A stretch of 64,000 nt of DNA, from assembly GCF_021391535.1 (NCBI RefSeq), contig NZ_CP090066.1, forward strand, positions 3,671,501 to 3,735,500, written 5' to 3'. Numbering within the stretch: the stretch's first letter is position 1; every line of letters starts with the position of its first letter. Source of the stretch: Aurantimonas sp. HBX-1. GTDB taxonomy: Bacteria; Pseudomonadota; Alphaproteobacteria; Rhizobiales; Rhizobiaceae. A program made the position numbers and the translations under genes. The notes beneath the pieces were generated by a model. That model was given only the letters and a program-made list of their open reading frames with translations, did not search any database and was not told the origin of the DNA. Below are positions 62,119 through 64,000 of this stretch, piece after piece.

Positions 62119-62263
62119 GGCCGTCGAAGATGCCGGGGAACAGGCCGACCAGCCCGATGAAGATCAGGTAGAAGGCGACGATGTAGTTGAGCAGCCGCGG
62201 GATCACCAGGATCAGGATTCCGGCGATCAGCGCGACGATCGGCTGCAGGGTGATGATTTCCAT
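62102..62263 (-). CDS. DUF3096-like 53-residue membrane protein
   Basis: A 53-residue protein, nearly all hydrophobic: it starts MEIITLQPIVALIAGILILVIPRLLNYIV and continues through YLIFIGLVGLFPG to a Gly-rich end. This is the pattern of DUF3096, small inner-membrane proteins of unknown role with two short helices around a Pro-Arg turn. It lies 42 bp downstream of the 3-hydroxybutyrate dehydrogenase gene and overlaps the start of the flavoprotein gene by 17 bp, so it could help dock that peripheral enzyme to the membrane. That docking idea is inference. Confidence 0.75.
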   Translation of the reverse strand: MEIITLQPIVALIAGILILVIPRLLNYIVAFYLIFIGLVGLFPGIFDGLGSIG

Positions 62264-62305
62264 GGATTCGGTCCTCCTGGGGATGAAGTTAGGACGGGCC
62301 CGCCG

Positions 62306-63085
62306 TCAGACCATGTGCCAGCCGTGGCTCGGCACGATCGACTGGCCGGTGAGGGCGTTGGACGGGAAGCCGGCGAGGAACACGGCCACCGCCGCCACGT
62401 CCGCCATGGTGGTGAATTCCTGGTCGACCGTGTTGCCGAGCATCACCCGGTTGACCACCTCGGCTTCCGGGATGCCGAGGCTGGCGGCCTGTTCGGGGAT
62501 CTGCCGCTCGACCAGCGGCGTCTTCACGAAGCCCGGGCAGATGATGTTGGAGCGCACGCCGTGGCGGCCGCCCTCCTTCGCCATCACCCGCGCCAGGCCG
62601 AGAATCCCGTGCTTGGCCGCGACATAGGCCGATTTCAGCGCCGAGGCCTCGTGGCTGTGCACCGAGCCCATGTAGATCAGCGAGCCGGAGCGCTGCGGAT
62701 ACATGTGCCGGACGCAGGCCCGGGTGAGCAGGAACGACCCGTCGAGATGGATCGTCACCAGCTTGCGGAATTCGGCATAGGAGAATTCCTCGATCGGGTG
62801 GACGATCTGGATGCCGGCATTGGCGACCATCGTGTCGATGCGCCCGAAATGCGCCGCCGCGCGGTCGACGCCGGCATCGACGGCGGCTTCGTCGGTGACG
62901 TCCATCGTGATCGCGATGGCCTCGCCGCCTTCCGCCTCGATGGCGCCGACAGTGGCATCCGCGCCGTCGCGGTCGATGTCGCAGACCGCGACCCTGGCGC
63001 CCTCGCGCGCAAACGCCTCGGCGATGGCCCGGCCGATGCCGGAGCCGGCGCCGGTGACGACGGCGACATTGCCATCAAGCTGCAT
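62306..63085 (-). CDS. bdhA: 3-hydroxybutyrate dehydrogenase
   Basis: A 259-residue SDR. VVTGAGSGIGRAIAEAFAREG gives the NAD site, and NAG (VANAGIQIV), Ser-Tyr-Lys (MGSVHSHEASALKSAYVAAKHG) and the family-specific end (ERQIPEQAASLGIPEAEVVNRVMLGNT and SNALTGQSIVPSHGWHMV) are visible. The QIPEQA and HGW segments are typical of 3-hydroxybutyrate dehydrogenase, the cytoplasmic enzyme joining acetoacetate and 3-hydroxybutyrate in PHB turnover. The ATG at 63085 gives the normal length; an upstream Met would add 11 residues. It heads the minus-strand set with the DUF3096, NDH-2 and SDR genes. Confidence 0.85.
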   Translation of the reverse strand: MQLDGNVAVVTGAGSGIGRAIAEAFAREGARVAVCDIDRDGADATVGAIEAEGGEAIAITMDVTDEAAVDAGVDRAAAHFGRIDTMVANAGIQIVHPIEEFSYAEFRKLVTIHLDGSFLLTRACVRHMYPQRSGSLIYMGSVHSHEASALKSAYVAAKHGILGLARVMAKEGGRHGVRSNIICPGFVKTPLVERQIPEQAASLGIPEAEVVNRVMLGNTVDQEFTTMADVAAVAVFLAGFPSNALTGQSIVPSHGWHMV

Positions 63086-63198
63086 GAAGAGGTCTCCGCG
63101 ATCTGCCCGCGGCATCAAATGGGCGGCGCGCGGGGTCCAGCAACCCCCGCGCGCCGCCTCTCACATCATTCGCGACCGTCCAACCGAAGCAGGTGCGG

Positions 63199-64000
63199 TC
63201 AGAACTCCTCCCAGCTGTCGCTGTCGGCGTGGGCGGCGGGGGCGGCGCCGCCGCGGCCGGAGGTCTTCATCTGCGTCACGGTGCGGCTGGCGATGCGCTG
63301 GACCCGCGAGGCGTTCGCCGGCGCAAGGCGGCCGGCAGAGCCGGCCGGGCTCGCCGATGTCCGGAACTTCGCCATCGCCGCGGCCAGTTCCTCGGTCTCG
63401 TTGGTCAGCGTCTGGCTCGCCGCCGTCGCCTCTTCCACCATCGCCGCGTTCTGCTGGGTCACCTTGTCCATCTGGTCCGCCGCGCCCGACACCTCGCGAA
63501 GGCTCGTCGCCTGTTCGCGGGCCGAGGACGCGATCGAAGAGATCAGCTCGGCCATCGAGCTGACTTCCGTCACGATCTCCTCCAGCGACCGGCCCGACGC
63601 CGTCACCAGCTCGACCCCGGCCTCCACCTGCTCGCGCGACGTGGCGATCAGCGTCTTGATCTCCTTGGCCGCTTCCGCCGAACGCTGGGCCAGGCCGCGC
63701 ACCTCCTGCGCCACCACCGCGAAGCCACGGCCGGCATCGCCCGCCCGCGCCGCCTCGACCCCGGCGTTCAGCGCCAGGAGGTTGGTCTGGAAGGCGATCT
63801 CGTCGATCACCCCGATGATCCGGTTGATCTGCGCCGAGGACCGCTCGATCTGGCTCATCGCCTCGACCGCCCGCGACACCACCTCGCCGCCCTTCTCCGC
63901 CTTCTGCCGCGCGCCGCCGGCGACCAGCTGCGCCTTGCCGGCGCCGTCCGCCGTCTCGTTCACCGCCTGCGTCACCTCGCCCAGCGCCGCCACCGTCTCT
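63199..64000 (-). CDS. Methyl-accepting chemotaxis protein, C-terminal part (partial)
   Basis: The gene continues beyond the right end, so only the last 265 or so residues are visible. They hold the cytoplasmic signalling domain with the hairpin tip IGVIDEIAFQTNLLALNAGVEAARAGDAGRGFAVVAQEVRGLAQRSAEAAKEI, the binding site for CheA and CheW, flanked by coiled-coil methylation helices. A flexible 50-residue linker ends in DSWEEF, matching the C-terminal x-W-x-x-F pentapeptide that tethers CheR/CheB in some receptors. The sensing domain lies outside the window. Confidence 0.9.
   Translation of the reverse strand, partial: ETVAALGEVTQAVNETADGAGKAQLVAGGARQKAEKGGEVVSRAVEAMSQIERSSAQINRIIGVIDEIAFQTNLLALNAGVEAARAGDAGRGFAVVAQEVRGLAQRSAEAAKEIKTLIATSREQVEAGVELVTASGRSLEEIVTEVSSMAELISSIASSAREQATSLREVSGAADQMDKVTQQNAAMVEEATAASQTLTNETEELAAAMAKFRTSASPAGSAGRLAPANASRVQRIASRTVTQMKTSGRGGAAPAAHADSDSWEEF

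Overview
The window is high-GC, gene-dense bacterial DNA, almost certainly from an alphaproteobacterium and most likely a Hyphomicrobiales (Rhizobiales) member. Supporting signs are an IalB-family protein, a SapC-family protein, an opgG-opgI-opgH-opgC glucan cluster, a large cobalamin locus using alphaproteobacterial gene names, and frequent GTG/TTG starts. I see no tRNA, rRNA, insertion sequence or CRISPR array.

Layout. Positions 1-1152 hold the end of a molybdate permease gene and modC. Positions 1261-7139 hold an ABC importer of the putrescine/spermidine type with a hydantoin/Asp-Glu racemase and a GNAT enzyme. This unit sits behind a textbook sigma-54 promoter and ends at a perfect hairpin. 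Positions 7455-23402 are one gene for an approximately 5,315-residue surface protein: signal peptide, inverse-autotransporter (intimin/invasin type) barrel, then an enormous Gly/Thr/Asn-rich beta-helical passenger built by internal duplication. Positions 23856-27182 hold three tandem tail-collar (microcystin-dependent-protein type) genes, a GNAT gene, a DUF6916-like gene and sapC, which together look like an accessory surface locus. IalB, a degenerate J-domain protein and a small lipoprotein follow.

Positions 28938-32177 carry pabB-pabA-pabC, converging on a short dihydrofolate-reductase-like gene. A MarR regulator and an aldose epimerase follow. Positions 34045-39088 are the osmoregulated periplasmic glucan genes opgG, a small gene in the opgI position, opgH and opgC, closed by a bidirectional terminator. 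mmsA with a divergent LysR regulator and a PRC-barrel protein come next.

Positions 42295-59926 are a cobalamin locus. Taken together it encodes every step from sirohydrochlorin to cobyrinate diamide by the cobalt-early route: CbiX, CobI, CbiG-CobJ fusion, CobM, CbiD, CobK, CobL, CobH and CobB. It also has CobQ, CobD, CobC, CobS and CobT for the late steps. CobG, CobF and CobNST are not seen. A cobalamin-type riboswitch precedes cbiX. CobH carries a 310-residue N-terminal domain of unknown role, a small winged-helix regulator sits before cobM, and a TSUP permease is translationally coupled to cobQ. The window ends with an SDR, a type-II NADH dehydrogenase-like flavoprotein, a 53-residue DUF3096-like membrane protein, 3-hydroxybutyrate dehydrogenase and the C-terminal part of a chemotaxis receptor.

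The parts most worth follow-up are the giant inverse autotransporter with its tail-collar neighbours, the CobH fusion, the sigma-54 promoter of the racemase/ABC operon, and the G9 tract in front of the first collar gene.
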